Below are positions 1-6,155 of a DNA stretch of 9,487 nucleotides, piece by piece; positions within the stretch are counted from its first letter, which is position 1; each line of letters begins with the position of its first letter. Source of the DNA: an uncultured Eubacteriales bacterium (GTDB lineage: Bacteria; Bacillota; Clostridia; Oscillospirales; Oscillospiraceae); the NCBI GenBank assembly GCA_905205195.1, contig CAJLCS010000068.1:1-9487 (forward strand), in the 5' to 3' direction. The translations under genes and the position numbers were made by a program. The notes beneath the pieces were generated by a model. It was not told where the DNA came from. It saw only the letters and a list, made by a program, of their open reading frames with translations, and made no database searches.

Positions 1-1330
1 GCACCCGCCGCACATCGTTGAACACGACGCCCAGCAGCCGGGCGCGGCACTGATTCAGCGCGTCCACCGCATCGTTGATTCTCGCCGCCGGAAGCACATC
101 CTGCCGGATCACCAGCAGGGAGTAATCCGCCAGCTCCGCCATAGTTTCCGCGTCGGAGAAAACGCCCATGGGCGCCGTATCGATCAGGATGATATCCACG
201 GCCTGCCGCATTTCCTCCAGCAGGGACCGCATTCCCCGGGAGGACAGCAGCTCCGACGCGCCGCTCTGGGCCGTAGTGGAATAGATGGCATAAAGGCCGC
301 TCTGGGCGGTTTCCTCCGGCTCGCAGGGTGCTTTTCCCCGAAGAATGGCCGCCAGCACCCGGGTCGGCTTGGCGCCCAGCAGCTTATACAGCGCCGCCTT
401 GTGCAGATCGGCGTCAATCAGCAGCACCCGCTTGCCCTGCCTGGCCAGTGCCAGGGCCAGATTCGCGGTAATGGTGGATTTTCCCTCGTTTTCCGCCACA
501 CTGGTCACCATGACCACCTTTTTCCCGTCCTTCTGGACCGCCCGGCTGACCTTGGAAGCCAGCTTGCCGAATTCCTCGGTAAAATAGAAGCCTGCGGTCG
601 GCATGGTAATCAGCAGGCCCTTATTCGTGTGATGGAGCCTGGTGCGAAGGGTCTTATTCTTCTTTTCGTGATGAATGGTGCCGTAGAGGCGGGCATCAAT
701 CTTATGGCGCACCGCCGCCGAGGTCTGCACCGTATCCGACAGGAGAATCACCGCCAGCACCGCCGCCGTCATCAGCGCCGCCCCGGCAATGGCCGCCTTT
801 TTGGCAAGCGACCGGAGATTCTGAGGGTTGGACGGGGCCGTCGGCACGGTGGGGCTGTCCAGCTCCCGGAGAATCACGTTCTGAAACACATGATCCGACA
901 CCAGGTTATAGTTTTCCAGTACAAACCGCACCGAACGGAAGGCGTCAATGGGATCGTCGTCCGTCACCGTCAGCGTCAGCAGATTGGTTTCCGGAATCAC
1001 CTGGGCCGTCAGCGTGCCGGTCACGCTGCCCGCCTGCTCCCGGGTCAGGGTATTGAAGGTATCCCCGCCGAACAGCTTGGTCATGGTTTCGGCGATTTCC
1101 GAAGTCGTGGACAAATTCGAATAAATGGAGGCGTAGCTGGCGTTTTTCATGCTCACCGCCACGGTGGCCCGGGCCGTATAGGACGGGTGCCACATCAACT
1201 GCGACACCGAGGTGGCCAGCAGCGCCGCCGCCACCGCCGCCATCACAATGGCAGGCAGCTGCGCCAGCAGCCGCCGGATCACGCACACCGGATTCAGATC
1301 GCTCCAGTTCCATACTGTCTGTTTTTCCAT
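1..1330 (-). CDS. Chain-length determinant fused to BY-type tyrosine kinase (Wzz/Wzc-like), 3' end cut by window
   Basis: Inner-membrane co-polymerase and autokinase that sets surface-polysaccharide chain length. The reading frame is open from ATG 1330 to the left edge (443 codons visible). The N-terminal Wzz part has a membrane segment at about residues 18-40 and a second at about 176-197. The cytoplasmic kinase follows, with Walker A (SVAENEGKST, K284), Walker A' (LLIDADLH, D306 and D308) and Walker B (IILIDTAP, D384). The C-terminal tyrosine cluster expected in this family would lie beyond position 1. The start is 8 nt after the upstream stop, and a GGAGTGAGGG ribosome site overlaps that stop, so the two genes are co-transcribed. 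In many Firmicutes these two halves are separate proteins (CpsC and CpsD); here they are one chain. The usual Arg after DxD in Walker A' is His. Family call is firm; the exact polymer is unknown. Confidence 0.93.
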   Translation of the reverse strand, partial: MEKQTVWNWSDLNPVCVIRRLLAQLPAIVMAAVAAALLATSVSQLMWHPSYTARATVAVSMKNASYASIYSNLSTTSEIAETMTKLFGGDTFNTLTREQAGSVTGTLTAQVIPETNLLTLTVTDDDPIDAFRSVRFVLENYNLVSDHVFQNVILRELDSPTVPTAPSNPQNLRSLAKKAAIAGAALMTAAVLAVILLSDTVQTSAAVRHKIDARLYGTIHHEKKNKTLRTRLHHTNKGLLITMPTAGFYFTEEFGKLASKVSRAVQKDGKKVVMVTSVAENEGKSTITANLALALARQGKRVLLIDADLHKAALYKLLGAKPTRVLAAILRGKAPCEPEETAQSGLYAIYSTTAQSGASELLSSRGMRSLLEEMRQAVDIILIDTAPMGVFSDAETMAELADYSLLVIRQDVLPAARINDAVDALNQCRARLLGVVFNDVRRV

Positions 1331-1338
1331 CGCTGCCC

Positions 1339-2142
1339 TCACTCCACCACGACGTACAGCGCCGCCTTGCCGACGGCCCCGCTGCTACCGGTGCAGGAAT
1401 ATATCACCCGGTTCACGCCCTTCTGCAAGCCGCCGGTCGGCAGCTCCGTCTTCACGTCCGCCCGGTCGCCGCCGGTTACGCCGGACAGATACCGCTCCGC
1501 CCGGAAGGTCTCCCCTTCCGGCAGGTACACCAGGTACTCCGTCAGCGTAATCACCGGATCCAGCAGCGTCCGGCTGCGGATTTCGATGTCCAGCGTCAGG
1601 GTCGTGGTATCGCCGAAGCTGTTGGTCACCTCCAGCGTCAGCGGATACAGGCCTTCGTAAAGGGTATTCAGGTTGTTGGCCGTCACCTTGATCTGCTCGT
1701 TCAGGCTCCCGTCCAGCACATCCTCCGCCGAGACCCGGTCCCGGATGCGGATGGTCTCCCCCGGCGCGTAGCACAGTTCCTTCCGCAGGGAAAAACGCGG
1801 CGAAACGTAGTCCGTATAAATCAGCGTTCTGGTTTTCGTCACCACATGATTGTCGCTGTCCGCCACCACATAGGTCACGTTAAAGCTGCCGTCCTCCGGC
1901 GAGCGCTCCATTTTCTGCACCAGCAGCCGGTCCGTCAGGTCGCCGTCCTTGCCGTCCCAGGCGGTAATGCCGTCCAGGGCGCCGTCCCGGCCCTCGGAAA
2001 CCGGAATCCGAAGCGGCTCATCGGCGCACTGGATCACTGGCACGGTGTCGTCCCGCAGCGCGCTCTGCCGCAGCCGTACCGTCCCCGTCAGGACAATCGA
2101 CAGCACCAGCAGGATCGCAGCGGCGATTCTCAATTGCTTCAT
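1339..2142 (-). CDS. Membrane-anchored protein with three Ig-like (DUF5011/HYR-like) modules in the polysaccharide operon
   Basis: A 267-residue protein with a basic N terminus and a hydrophobic segment at about residues 5-25 that serves as a signal peptide or anchor. No lipobox is visible. The rest should lie outside the membrane. I read three tandem beta-sandwich modules, at about 34-111, 112-188 and 189-267. The first carries the ITAWDGKDGDLT signature seen in bacterial Ig-like/DUF5011 domains and a VTYVVADSDNH strand. The second repeats the pattern (SAEDVLDGSLNEQI, then EVTNSFGDTTTL). The third is the most diverged. No catalytic motif is visible. It sits 22 nt after the CpsB phosphatase and 8 nt before the Wzz-kinase, so it probably works with them, perhaps as an extracellular partner of the co-polymerase or as a polymer-binding protein. 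That role is inference. Its ribosome site is a weak purine-rich GAGAGAAA stretch. Confidence 0.85.
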   Translation of the reverse strand: MKQLRIAAAILLVLSIVLTGTVRLRQSALRDDTVPVIQCADEPLRIPVSEGRDGALDGITAWDGKDGDLTDRLLVQKMERSPEDGSFNVTYVVADSDNHVVTKTRTLIYTDYVSPRFSLRKELCYAPGETIRIRDRVSAEDVLDGSLNEQIKVTANNLNTLYEGLYPLTLEVTNSFGDTTTLTLDIEIRSRTLLDPVITLTEYLVYLPEGETFRAERYLSGVTGGDRADVKTELPTGGLQKGVNRVIYSCTGSSGAVGKAALYVVVE

Positions 2143-2164
2143 GGTTTTTCTCTCACTTTCTCTC

Positions 2165-2908
2165 TCAGAACTGATCCATCACCGATACGACAGACTGATC
2201 CTGTAAAATCCGGGCCGGATTGTCCTGCAGCAGGAAGTCCGCAACGGCCGCCGACGTCCGGTCGGCCAGAAACTCATACACGTCATCCATCCGGGTGGTC
2301 CGCCGGTAAGGGCTGTGGGCATCGCTGCCGACCAGATGGAAGCATCCGGTCCGCAGGCACCAGTGGGCCGTTTTGGCCGCCGGTTTGCCGAAGGAGCCGA
2401 AAAAGCTGCCCTTGTTCACCTGCAGCACCCGGCCCTGCTCGGCCCAGCGCTGGAGCACCGTGGGGTCATCCTGCACAAAGTAGTACCGCTCCGGATGGGC
2501 CACCACCGGAATCAGGTCAAACCGTTCCACCGTTTCCAGCGCCCAGTCCGCAAAGCTCCGGGGTTCCCCGAAGCCGAACTCGATCAGCAGATACCGGCTG
2601 CCGCCCAGCGTCAGCAGGGCGTTGTCCTCCAGCATCCGGGGCAGCTCCTCGGTGGCGTAGACCTCCATGCCCGCGCAGATCTGAAGCGGAATATGGGCCT
2701 GCTCCAGCCCCCGGCACAGCCGCCCGAACCGGCGGCTTAAGGCCTCGTCGGCAAAATTGGCAAAGCCGTCCCGCAGGTTGCAGTGGGGCGTGGCCGCAAT
2801 CACCGTCACGCCGCTGTCCACCGCCAGCCGGGCCATCCGGAGGCTTTCCTCCAACGTCGAAGCGCCGTCGTCCACACCGGGCACAATGTGGCAGTGCAGA
2901 TCGATCAT
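2165..2908 (-). CDS. CpsB/CapC-type metal-dependent tyrosine-protein phosphatase (PHP family)
   Basis: A cytoplasmic manganese-type phosphatase that removes phosphate from the tyrosine cluster of the cognate BY-kinase and so tunes polysaccharide assembly. All PHP metal-site motifs are visible: IDLHCHIVPGVDDG at the N terminus (H5, H7, D13/D14), ATPH (H42), GMEV (E82), VAHPER (H138) and GSDAH (D196, H198). The 247-residue length matches CpsB, YwqE and Wzb-replacing PHP phosphatases. The ATG overlaps the stop of the upstream dehydratase by 4 nt (ATGA), which implies translational coupling. An AAGGTGG ribosome site lies inside the end of the upstream gene. The likely target is the fused Wzz-kinase encoded two genes downstream. 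Some PHP proteins hydrolyse other phosphoesters, but context and motif order make the CpsB assignment strong. Confidence 0.93.
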   Translation of the reverse strand: MIDLHCHIVPGVDDGASTLEESLRMARLAVDSGVTVIAATPHCNLRDGFANFADEALSRRFGRLCRGLEQAHIPLQICAGMEVYATEELPRMLEDNALLTLGGSRYLLIEFGFGEPRSFADWALETVERFDLIPVVAHPERYYFVQDDPTVLQRWAEQGRVLQVNKGSFFGSFGKPAAKTAHWCLRTGCFHLVGSDAHSPYRRTTRMDDVYEFLADRTSAAVADFLLQDNPARILQDQSVVSVMDQF

Positions 2909-4764
2909 ACGCCCACCTTCTCCCGGGCCAGGGCATGACTGTTCACCTCTTCCGGCGTCCGGAAGGTCGGAACCAGCGCGTGAAGCTGCCGGACGATGCC
3001 CGCCCGGTCGCGCTCCTGTACCAGAAGCCGCAGCGTTTCCAGTTCCTGCTCCAGGTCCTCCCGGGGTACCGACGGCCGGGTTTCCACGAAAATTTTCTCG
3101 TTTTCCGTCTTTTCCAGCCGGTCGTTGGACATCAGCAGTTCCTCATAGAGCTTTTCCCCTGGCCGCAGGCCAATCTCCGTAATGGCAATGTCGCCACCGG
3201 GAACATGGCCGGACAGCCGGATCAGCTTTTCCGCCAGATCCAGAATGTGGACCGGCTCGCCCATATCCAGCACAAACACCTCGCCGCTGTGGGCAAAGGA
3301 TCCGGCCTCCAACACCAACTGGGCCGCCTCGGGAATCGTCATAAAGTAGCGGATGATCCGCTTGTCCGTCACGGTCACCGGACCGCCGTAGGCAATCTGC
3401 TTGCGAAACAGCGGAATCACCGACCCGCTGGACCCCAGTACATTGCCGAACCGGACCGCCGCAAACTCCGTCGCCCCCGGCTCCCGCAGGCCCTGCAGCA
3501 CCTGCTCGCACAAAAACTTGGTGGCCCCCATCACGTTGGTGGGGTTCACCGCCTTGTCGGTGGAAATCAGCACGAATTTCTCCGCGCCGTACCGTTTGGC
3601 GGTCTGGGCCGTATTGTAAGTACCGAATACGTTGTTTTTAATAGCCTCCTCCGGACATGTTTCCATCAGCGGCACATGCTTGTGGGCTGCCGCGTGGAAC
3701 ACCAGCTGGGGCCGGTAGGCAGCGAACACACGGTCCAGCTGATCCCGGTCGCAGACCGACGCGATTTCCACCGACAGCGGGAAGTCCTTCCCGTAACGAT
3801 GAAGCAGATCGTTCTGAAGCTCATAGGTGGTATTTTCCGCCACGTCCAGAATCACCAGTCGGGCCGGACCGTAGGACGCAATCTGACGGCAAAGCTCCGA
3901 TCCGATGGAGCCGCCGCCGCCGGTGACCAGCACGGTCTTACCCCGGAGGAAGGCGCCGATTTGGGGGTTGTTCAGCTCCACCGGCGGGCGGCCCAGCAGG
4001 TCCTCGATCTCAACCTCCCGGACCTGTACGCCCTTCCCCGGATGAAGCCGGGCCACCGGCTCCGTAATCATATGGACCCGGCGCCGGGTGTTGGCGCAGT
4101 GGGCCAGAATTTCCTTGCGCCGCTGGGGCGTCAGGCTGTGGATGGCCACAATCACATCCGTCACCGGTGTATCCGCCAGAAGCTCCTCGATATCGTCGAT
4201 AGGGCCAAGCACCGGCACGCCGCAGATCCGCTTGTGCCGCTTGTCCGCCGCATCGTCAATCAGGCAGTAGGGACGGTAATATCCGTACACATGGTCCTTC
4301 ATCTCCTGCACCAGCGCCGCACCGGCGGCACCTGCGCCCACAATGGCCGCCCAGCCCTGAGGGCCGCCGCCCATACCGCTGACCCGCCGGCGGTACAGCC
4401 GGTACAGAAAGCGATAGGCCAGCATGGCCAGCACCGCCAGCGAGGTGCCGGTCAGCGCCGACGAGATCCAGATATCGCTGGTGGCCAGCAGCATATTGAG
4501 CACCGCATACAGGCCGAAGCCCAGCCCGGCGCCCAGCAGCAGCGTCAGATACTCCCGGCTCTCGGCGTACCGCCACAGGGTATCATAGGTCCGGAGAGCC
4601 AACTGAAACACCAGAACGCACACGGAAAGCAGCCCCGTGTGCAGCACCAGATTCAGGAGGCGGATGTTTGCATCCATCAGATCCGGCAAGAACATAATGA
4701 AATTACACAGGAAAATCAACAGGATATCCAGCAGCAGTACAATCAACCCACGGTAACGGGACAT
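2905..4764 (-). CDS. Membrane-anchored nucleotide-sugar 4,6-dehydratase (WbpM/PglF/CapD-like)
   Basis: A 619-residue enzyme of the large WbpM/PglF/CapD group, which removes water from UDP-GlcNAc-type sugars to give 4-keto-6-deoxy intermediates for unusual sugars in surface glycans. The N terminus has four predicted membrane spans (about 6-27, 36-57, 72-95, 98-122). A first Rossmann region (GAGAAG, 143-148) follows, then the catalytic SDR domain with NAD-binding TGGGGSIGSE (281-290). The active-site stretch STDKAVNPTN leads to MGATK, where M412 replaces the usual SDR tyrosine and K416 is the lysine, as is normal for this group. Length is typical. I chose ATG 4764 over an upstream ATG at 4788 because GGGAGGA lies 6 nt before it. 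It is first in the operon. The exact sugar product cannot be told from sequence. Confidence 0.93.
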   Translation of the reverse strand: MSRYRGLIVLLLDILLIFLCNFIMFLPDLMDANIRLLNLVLHTGLLSVCVLVFQLALRTYDTLWRYAESREYLTLLLGAGLGFGLYAVLNMLLATSDIWISSALTGTSLAVLAMLAYRFLYRLYRRRVSGMGGGPQGWAAIVGAGAAGAALVQEMKDHVYGYYRPYCLIDDAADKRHKRICGVPVLGPIDDIEELLADTPVTDVIVAIHSLTPQRRKEILAHCANTRRRVHMITEPVARLHPGKGVQVREVEIEDLLGRPPVELNNPQIGAFLRGKTVLVTGGGGSIGSELCRQIASYGPARLVILDVAENTTYELQNDLLHRYGKDFPLSVEIASVCDRDQLDRVFAAYRPQLVFHAAAHKHVPLMETCPEEAIKNNVFGTYNTAQTAKRYGAEKFVLISTDKAVNPTNVMGATKFLCEQVLQGLREPGATEFAAVRFGNVLGSSGSVIPLFRKQIAYGGPVTVTDKRIIRYFMTIPEAAQLVLEAGSFAHSGEVFVLDMGEPVHILDLAEKLIRLSGHVPGGDIAITEIGLRPGEKLYEELLMSNDRLEKTENEKIFVETRPSVPREDLEQELETLRLLVQERDRAGIVRQLHALVPTFRTPEEVNSHALAREKVGV

Positions 4765-4770
4765 GGAGAT

Positions 4771-4777
4771 TCCTCCC
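4771..4777 (-). promoter_or_regulatory. Ribosome binding site deciding the dehydratase start
   Basis: On the minus strand this reads GGGAGGA, 6 nt before ATG 4764. It lies downstream of the alternative ATG 4788, which would place the site inside the coding region. This supports the shorter start. Confidence 0.8.
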
Positions 4778-4817
4778 AGTTTTATCATTCCGCAAAATCC
4801 GGCATTATCTGTTAGTT

Positions 4818-4846
4818 ATCATACCATTCCCGGTGCGGAAAGTCAA
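4818..4846 (-). promoter_or_regulatory. Sigma-A type promoter of the polysaccharide operon
   Basis: On the minus strand the -35 is TTGACT (4846-4841), followed by a 17-bp spacer and the -10 TATGAT (4823-4818), with a TGG just before the -10 (extended -10). The predicted transcript start near 4811 gives a leader of about 47 nt before ATG 4764. Five of six -35 bases and five of six -10 bases match consensus, so strong constitutive activity is plausible. Confidence 0.8.
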
Positions 4847-4940
4847 ACCCATCGGCCGTGTTTTTTCCAGAACTTGTCGCCATGTTTCGACAATCCCCGA
4901 CACAGCCGTTTTTCCGCGTCGGAATTATCGAAAATTCCTC

Positions 4941-4969
4941 TTGCTTTTCATGTTAATAAATGGTATACT
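4941..4969 (+). promoter_or_regulatory. Sigma-A type promoter of the sortase cassette
   Basis: The -35 is TTGCTT (4941-4946), followed by a 17-bp spacer and the -10 TATACT (4964-4969), with TGG directly before the -10 (extended -10). Predicted transcription starts near 4976, giving a short leader of about 28 nt that contains the AGGAGGGG ribosome site (4990-4997) of the small sortase substrate. Confidence 0.8.
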
Positions 4970-5004
4970 GATACCGTCCGATTTTGAACAGGAGGGGAAC
5001 TGAA

Positions 5005-5244
5005 ATGAAAAGAAAAGCACTTGCCATCTTCATGGCAGTTCTGATCTGCTGCAGTATGCTGGCCCTGACCGCTTTTGCGACCGGCAATGTTTCCAGTCCG
5101 GAGCACGGCAACACGGATGTCGATCCTAATCCGCCTTCTCCGCAGACCGGTTACGCCCTGAGTGTCGGCGGCATTGCCTTGATCGCTGTGATTTGCGGCG
5201 GCGTTGCAATCGTATCCGGCAAGAAGGCCCACACCTGCGCTTAA
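5005..5244 (+). CDS. Very small sortase substrate with SPQTG sorting signal
   Basis: A 79-residue secreted protein. It has a classic signal peptide (MKRK, then a hydrophobic core) with a likely cleavage site after AFA (residue 25). A polar stretch rich in Pro, Asp, Asn and Gly follows. The C-terminal sorting signal is SPQTG (45-49), a hydrophobic span of about 51-71, and a GKK tail. SPQTG fits the (S/P)PxTG-type motif reported for Clostridioides difficile sortase B, and a class B sortase is the next gene. After processing only about 23 residues would remain on the wall, with no folded domain. The start is ATG 5005 with AGGAGGGG at 4990-4997; an upstream in-frame TTG at 4984 is not needed. The Cys pair in the signal peptide is not a lipobox. 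The role of the mature peptide is unknown. Confidence 0.85.
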   Translation: MKRKALAIFMAVLICCSMLALTAFATGNVSSPEHGNTDVDPNPPSPQTGYALSVGGIALIAVICGGVAIVSGKKAHTCA

Positions 5245-5250
5245 TTCAGA

Positions 5251-5260
5251 ATCAATTGAT
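5251..5260. repeat. 10-bp palindrome ATCAATTGAT
   Basis: A perfect palindrome just after the stop of the small sortase substrate and immediately before the hairpin at 5262-5301. It may be chance; no function is assigned. Confidence 0.3.
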
Positions 5261-5261
5261 C

Positions 5262-5301
5262 GAACAGCCCCATAAATGCTTGGCCGTTTATGGGGCTGTT
5301 C
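5262..5301 (+). terminator. Perfect 15-bp hairpin between substrate and sortase genes (attenuator-like)
   Basis: Arms GAACAGCCCCATAAA (5262-5276) and TTTATGGGGCTGTTC (5287-5301) pair perfectly around a 10-nt loop. Only CTTT follows, so the U-tract is poor. It is better read as a partial terminator or an RNA-processing/stabilising structure than as a full stop. I see no promoter between it and the sortase, so the sortase and LCP genes probably depend on read-through, which would keep the enzyme below its substrate in amount. Confidence 0.65.
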
Positions 5302-5308
5302 CTTTGAA

Positions 5309-5314
5309 AGGGAG
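5309..5314 (+). promoter_or_regulatory. Ribosome binding site deciding the sortase start
   Basis: AGGGAG lies 9 nt before ATG 5324. The in-frame ATG at 5276 lies inside the hairpin and has no ribosome site, so 5324 is preferred. Confidence 0.75.
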
Positions 5315-5323
5315 TACCCACCC

Positions 5324-6142
5324 ATGAAACGCCCCGCAAAGCTGCTCTATACCCTGACGGCCATTCTCGCCGCGCTGATCTGTATTGCCTGCCTTGTCTG
5401 GCTGGTTCTGTTCTTCCGCGGCCGGGCGGCCAGCCGACATTTTCAGCAGGAATTCCGCCCGGAGGAGACGGCGACCGCCTCTGCCTCTGCCTCTGCCTCC
5501 GCCGCCACCGACGCTGCCGATCCCGTCCCGGACGGCACCGCCCTGACCACCCCCACCATGGAGGTGTCGATCGACTTTGACGCCCTTCAGGCCGCCAATC
5601 CCGACGTCTACGCCTGGATTCGGGTGCCCGGCACCGTCATCGACTTTCCGGTGGTGCAAAGTCCCGACGACGATCTCTATTACATGGATCACGCCGCCGA
5701 CGGCACCTACTATGCAGGCGGCAGCATCTTCTCCCAGCGCTACAACACCAAAACCTTTCAGGACCCGGTCACCGTGCTCTACGGCCACAATATCGACGAT
5801 ATTTTCGCCCAGCTGAACAACTTCGCCGACGCCGATTTTTTCGACGAAAACCGGGTGATGTACATCTACACCCCGGACCGGGTTTACGAATACACCATTT
5901 TCGCCGCCTACCCCCATGTCCGGGACCATCTGCTGCTGTGCAACGATTTTAGCAACCCGGAGGAATTCAATGCCTATTTTGCGTCGCTGAACGACGGCAT
6001 CAGCTGCAACTACCGGCGGGATTTGTTTCCTTCCGCCGGTGACAAGGTGCTGACCCTGTCCACCTGCTACCGGCAGAACCGGATGCAGCGGTATCTGCTG
6101 CAGGGCGTCCTGACGCAGGAATATCAGCCCATTTTCAAGTGA
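5324..6142 (+). CDS. Class B sortase
   Basis: A 272-residue membrane-anchored cysteine transpeptidase that cleaves a sorting signal between Thr and Gly and joins the protein to peptidoglycan. A basic MKRPAK start leads into a membrane segment at about residues 10-32, then a low-complexity Ala/Ser linker, then the sortase fold. Class B markers are YAWIRVPGT, IDFPVVQ and GGSIFSQRYN. The catalytic triad is H155 (VLYGHNI), C248 (TLSTC) and probably R256 (MQRYLL). Length is normal for SrtB. The preceding gene encodes a fitting SPQTG substrate, and an LCP gene follows after 13 nt, so the three form a surface-anchoring cassette. Other substrates elsewhere in the genome are possible. The linker is coded by four GCCTCY hexamers, which could vary in number. 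Confidence 0.94.
   Translation: MKRPAKLLYTLTAILAALICIACLVWLVLFFRGRAASRHFQQEFRPEETATASASASASAATDAADPVPDGTALTTPTMEVSIDFDALQAANPDVYAWIRVPGTVIDFPVVQSPDDDLYYMDHAADGTYYAGGSIFSQRYNTKTFQDPVTVLYGHNIDDIFAQLNNFADADFFDENRVMYIYTPDRVYEYTIFAAYPHVRDHLLLCNDFSNPEEFNAYFASLNDGISCNYRRDLFPSAGDKVLTLSTCYRQNRMQRYLLQGVLTQEYQPIFK
5477..5500 (+). repeat. Four tandem GCCTCY hexamers in the sortase linker
   Basis: Three copies of GCCTCT and one GCCTCC in tandem encode Ala-Ser repeats between the membrane anchor and the catalytic domain. A six-base unit keeps frame when copies are gained or lost, so linker length could vary between strains. Confidence 0.75.
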
Positions 6143-6155
6143 GGTTCAGGAAAGC

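Larger units (their letters stand above)
4765..5004. other. Divergent intergenic control region with two dyads
   Basis: This 240-bp stretch separates the leftward polysaccharide operon from the rightward sortase cassette and has no convincing gene. It holds two outward-facing promoters and two inverted repeats: TTGTCG-N8-CGACAA at 4874-4893, and GGAATT-N6-AATTCC at 4921-4938. The second ends two bases before the plus-strand -35. Either could be an operator, but neither matches a regulator site that I can name. Confidence 0.55.

Noticed and set aside
401..1660. A 419-codon open frame on the plus strand
   Set aside because: It lies antisense to the Wzz-kinase, which has clear Walker motifs on the other strand. 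The composition is His/Arg-rich and no domain is visible.
1846..4815. A 989-codon open frame on the plus strand
   Set aside because: It is antisense to the phosphatase and dehydratase genes. Its translation is rich in His, Arg, Gln and Pro with no family resemblance, as expected from a shadow frame in G+C-rich DNA.
4895..4922. Possible CCGAC/GTCGG stem in the divergent region
   Set aside because: Only 5 bp pair with a long loop and mismatches, which is within chance for this composition.
5005..5070. Lipobox in the small sortase substrate (Cys pair in the signal peptide)
   Set aside because: The residue before the first Cys is Ile and it lies in the middle of the hydrophobic core, so it does not fit the lipobox rule.
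5276..5323. Longer sortase start at ATG 5276
   Set aside because: It lies inside a perfect hairpin, lacks a ribosome site, and adds residues before the basic signal-anchor start at 5324.
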